Made by a program: the position numbers and the translations under genes
Notes under the pieces: generated by a model
Told to the model about the DNA's origin: nothing
Seen by the model: the letters and a program-made list of their open reading frames with translations, nothing else
The model's database searches: none
Assembly (NCBI RefSeq): GCF_010500995.1
Contig: NZ_QVMK01000002.1
Location: 5,429-69,428, forward strand
DNA: 64,000 bases
Direction: 5' to 3'
From: Bacteroides sp. 224
GTDB taxonomy: Bacteria > Bacteroidota > Bacteroidia > Bacteroidales > Bacteroidaceae
Shown here: in pieces, positions 61,967-64,000 of the stretch
Layout: each line of letters opens with the position of its first letter
Numbering within the stretch: the stretch's first letter is position 1

Positions 61967-63386
61967 TGGTGTTCTTTTTTCGAGATATTAAATAAGGTAA
62001 CTTTATAGTTTGCCTGAACCCACTTACTCCAAATTTTGTAGTTACTTCATCTACTAAATAATAGCCATTTCTTTGAGTGAATCGGTCATCCTTTAATTCG
62101 ACTTTTACACCCGATTTTAATTTTAAGTCCCCAAAGATCGTCAGTGACCCATCAACTCCATTCATATTGTAGCTTTCAAAATATTGGATAGCTTCTTTTA
62201 ATAAATCTTCATGGCTAATGCCTATCTTTCGAGACATGTATGGAATTATGGTGTATTGGCTAAGATCAACCTTGTCCTTTGACCTTTTCAACACAGTAGC
62301 ACCACATTTCTGAGCTTTCTTAGATATTGTGGTTTCATTTAGCACCTGCCACTTTTTTGAATCAGGGTTTGTCGAATCATAATCAGGATTTTTTCGTATT
62401 GTGATATGATAAAACTTAGAATTTGTTTCCAGTGAAGTTGCTTCCACTGCCAAAAAATTTTTATCTGTATTCATTAATGTCAAATCATCATCAGCAACAT
62501 GATAGTTGAAAAGAATAATCGGTATATCACTTGAATCCTTCTGTATTATAGAATCCTTTCCTGCATTTGAAAAATATGACCTACCTACTGCTATACAGGG
62601 CTCTTCATTGTTATATTTTACATAAGCAAATACTTTATACTTAGACCACTCTGTCAGTACATCTGCAATGGTAAGGTCTGGGGTCAATGAAACCTTCCCA
62701 ATATTAATATCGCATGACTCCGTGTCTGGGTGGAGTTTTAATCCGGAGTTTTTTAACAACTTCCATTGTCCATTGTCAGACAGCAAATCGTTCACTGTCA
62801 TATTTTTAGAAGCCTTTACTTTAGGGCAGGAAATTTTCTTTAATCGACTGGCAAGATTTTCACATTTGATCTCAATGGGGGTAGATATACTGCATTTAGT
62901 AATATATCCATCAAACATTGTGGTCAAATGCTTTTTATATTCAGTCAATTTATCGGTATCGTTATGAAGTGATTTTCCAGAACTATCTACTTTTGCCAAT
63001 GCAGCCACTTTAGGGTCAGTGGTATATCCAAGCATGATTCGTATACGGTCCCCAATCTTAAAATCAGCTGTATCGGCCAATTTGGAGTTAGTTCGAGTTG
63101 TAACAAGTATTCCGTTATCAACATTAGCTGAAACAACACTGTTCTGTGCAATCTCTTCTGAATTTAATTCTGTGATTGTTTTTTTGATTACAGTTCCTCT
63201 CGGAAATTTCACAGAAGCGGTTCCTATCAATTTACGATAGGAATCCACTATTTCTAATTCTTCGATTTCTGTTATCAGGCGTGGGCTTGGCGGTTCTTCC
63301 ATTGGTTTTTTAGGATCATCCGGAGTCCACACCTGAATTAAGCTTATCAAAATATGAAAGCTTGGCTGTGATTTAATAGCTGCCAT
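61956..63386 (-). CDS. Baseplate hub, late control D / gp27-like, 476 aa
   Basis: The N-terminal region around VDSYRKLIGTASVKFPRGTV and DFKIGDRIRIMLGYT, then MFDGYITKCSI and IEIKCENLASRLKK, has the layout of gpD/gp27 hub proteins (tandem beta-barrels with a GYI signature). It overlaps the spike-like gene by 11 bp. Hub plus spike points to a contractile (myovirus) tail. Confidence 0.62.
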   Translation of the reverse strand: MAAIKSQPSFHILISLIQVWTPDDPKKPMEEPPSPRLITEIEELEIVDSYRKLIGTASVKFPRGTVIKKTITELNSEEIAQNSVVSANVDNGILVTTRTNSKLADTADFKIGDRIRIMLGYTTDPKVAALAKVDSSGKSLHNDTDKLTEYKKHLTTMFDGYITKCSISTPIEIKCENLASRLKKISCPKVKASKNMTVNDLLSDNGQWKLLKNSGLKLHPDTESCDINIGKVSLTPDLTIADVLTEWSKYKVFAYVKYNNEEPCIAVGRSYFSNAGKDSIIQKDSSDIPIILFNYHVADDDLTLMNTDKNFLAVEATSLETNSKFYHITIRKNPDYDSTNPDSKKWQVLNETTISKKAQKCGATVLKRSKDKVDLSQYTIIPYMSRKIGISHEDLLKEAIQYFESYNMNGVDGSLTIFGDLKLKSGVKVELKDDRFTQRNGYYLVDEVTTKFGVSGFRQTIKLPYLISRKKNTNEE

Positions 63387-64000
63387 TAAATATTAGGAAC
63401 TAATGCGTCTAAACCACCGGCTGCAAGTGATGAAACACTATTTGCAGCGGTATTCGCAACAATTGAAGTCAATTTATTATTCAATATCAATTTATACCAT
63501 TTATTCATAGGACTTATAGCAATTTCTGCGTTCAACACACCAATAGTGTCGGCAATGATAGAAACATCTTCGTCAGGCTCAACTGCTACACAAGTAAATG
63601 TGTATGGCTGGACATTTTTGCAATCCGAAGTATTCAGATTAAATTCTTTAATAATGATTTGCTCTATATTAAATTGACGAAATAAGAAATGATTCACCTT
63701 AATAACACCACCATACTGAGCGAGTTGGACAAACTTTTTGACATCATTTTCCGGATAAACACCCCTATCATTCCCGACAATTTTCCCTGTTACAGAAAAA
63801 GTCAAATCACCACCAGACACGAGCTCTTTCCGGGTAAAATCACGCCCTTGAACTTGTGTTAACACTAAGTTTTTTGCACTTTGCATTGACACAGATGCTG
63901 TTAAGTCAATAAAACAAACCACATTTGTTTTATAAGATGTTTTCACAGCTTTCCCATTTTGATAAACCACATCCTGAACATCAATGTCTTTGTCTGATTC
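63386..64000 (-). CDS. Tail protein, DUF6046-like, 5' end outside window
   Basis: The frame is open past the usual-looking GTG at 63970 to the window edge, so I treat the gene as 5'-partial. The visible 205 residues include MQSAKNLVLTQVQGRDFTRK, GDLTFSVTGKIVGND and YTFTCVAVEPDEDV, which recall the DUF6046 tail family of Bacteroidetes phages. It comes before the gpD-like hub. Role inferred from family and order. Confidence 0.6.
   Translation of the reverse strand, partial: ESDKDIDVQDVVYQNGKAVKTSYKTNVVCFIDLTASVSMQSAKNLVLTQVQGRDFTRKELVSGGDLTFSVTGKIVGNDRGVYPENDVKKFVQLAQYGGVIKVNHFLFRQFNIEQIIIKEFNLNTSDCKNVQPYTFTCVAVEPDEDVSIIADTIGVLNAEIAISPMNKWYKLILNNKLTSIVANTAANSVSSLAAGGLDALVPNI

Overview
The window is a Bacteroidales chromosome segment that carries most of a large integrated prophage. 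The host assignment rests on the 5' end of a 16S rRNA gene (minus strand, positions 1 to about 88), on promoters of the Bacteroidetes type TTTG-N19-TAnnTTTG, and on the near absence of Shine-Dalgarno sites. The 16S stretch is too short to fix a genus; it looks compatible with the Dysgonomonadaceae/Porphyromonadaceae side of the order, but that is a weak guess.

Host part (1-5945): the start and promoter of an rRNA operon, then a forward cluster of sppA, lpxK, a purine nucleoside phosphorylase and thiL, then a tRNA-Phe gene with its own promoter and a terminator. A tyrosine integrase begins about 260 bp past the tRNA, so tRNA-Phe is the likely attachment gene. The other prophage end lies beyond 64000.

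Prophage, left arm (6167-11967, plus strand): the integrase and about 15 tightly packed small genes of unknown function. No recognisable repressor is visible. A bidirectional terminator at 11987-12020 separates this arm from a very long minus-strand block.

Prophage, minus-strand block (64000 down to 12053), in transcription order: contractile-tail/baseplate-like genes (gpD-like, spike-like and several fibre-like proteins), a 2217-aa fibre that is the target of a diversity-generating retroelement (VR, hairpins, TR, reverse transcriptase), more fibre and baseplate proteins, a nucleotide module (ThyX-like, NrdD, NrdG), a replication/recombination module (ssDNA-binding-like protein, SbcD/SbcC-like, RuvC-like, sigma factor, DnaB-like helicase, primase, split Pol III alpha, PIF1-like helicase, guanylate-kinase-like, DEDDh exonuclease), then small terminase, a lysis cassette with a u-spanin-like protein, large terminase and a gp36-like connector. 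Portal and capsid genes are not in the window and are presumably upstream, past 64000.

The most striking parts are four. (1) DNA polymerase III alpha is broken next to its catalytic aspartates. The two halves end and begin with sequences that resemble the N and C parts of an intein but lack the usual splicing residues; a PIF1-like helicase and a NUMOD4/HNH homing endonuclease sit between the halves, and the C half also carries a frameshift. (2) The large terminase is interrupted exactly in its Walker A motif by a 245-nt group I intron, with a GIY-YIG endonuclease directly upstream. (3) The retroelement has a 112-bp TR/VR pair in which 9 of 10 differences fall on TR adenines. (4) A compact structured RNA gene with a perfect Bacteroidetes promoter lies at 47772-47947, between tail genes and on the opposite strand.
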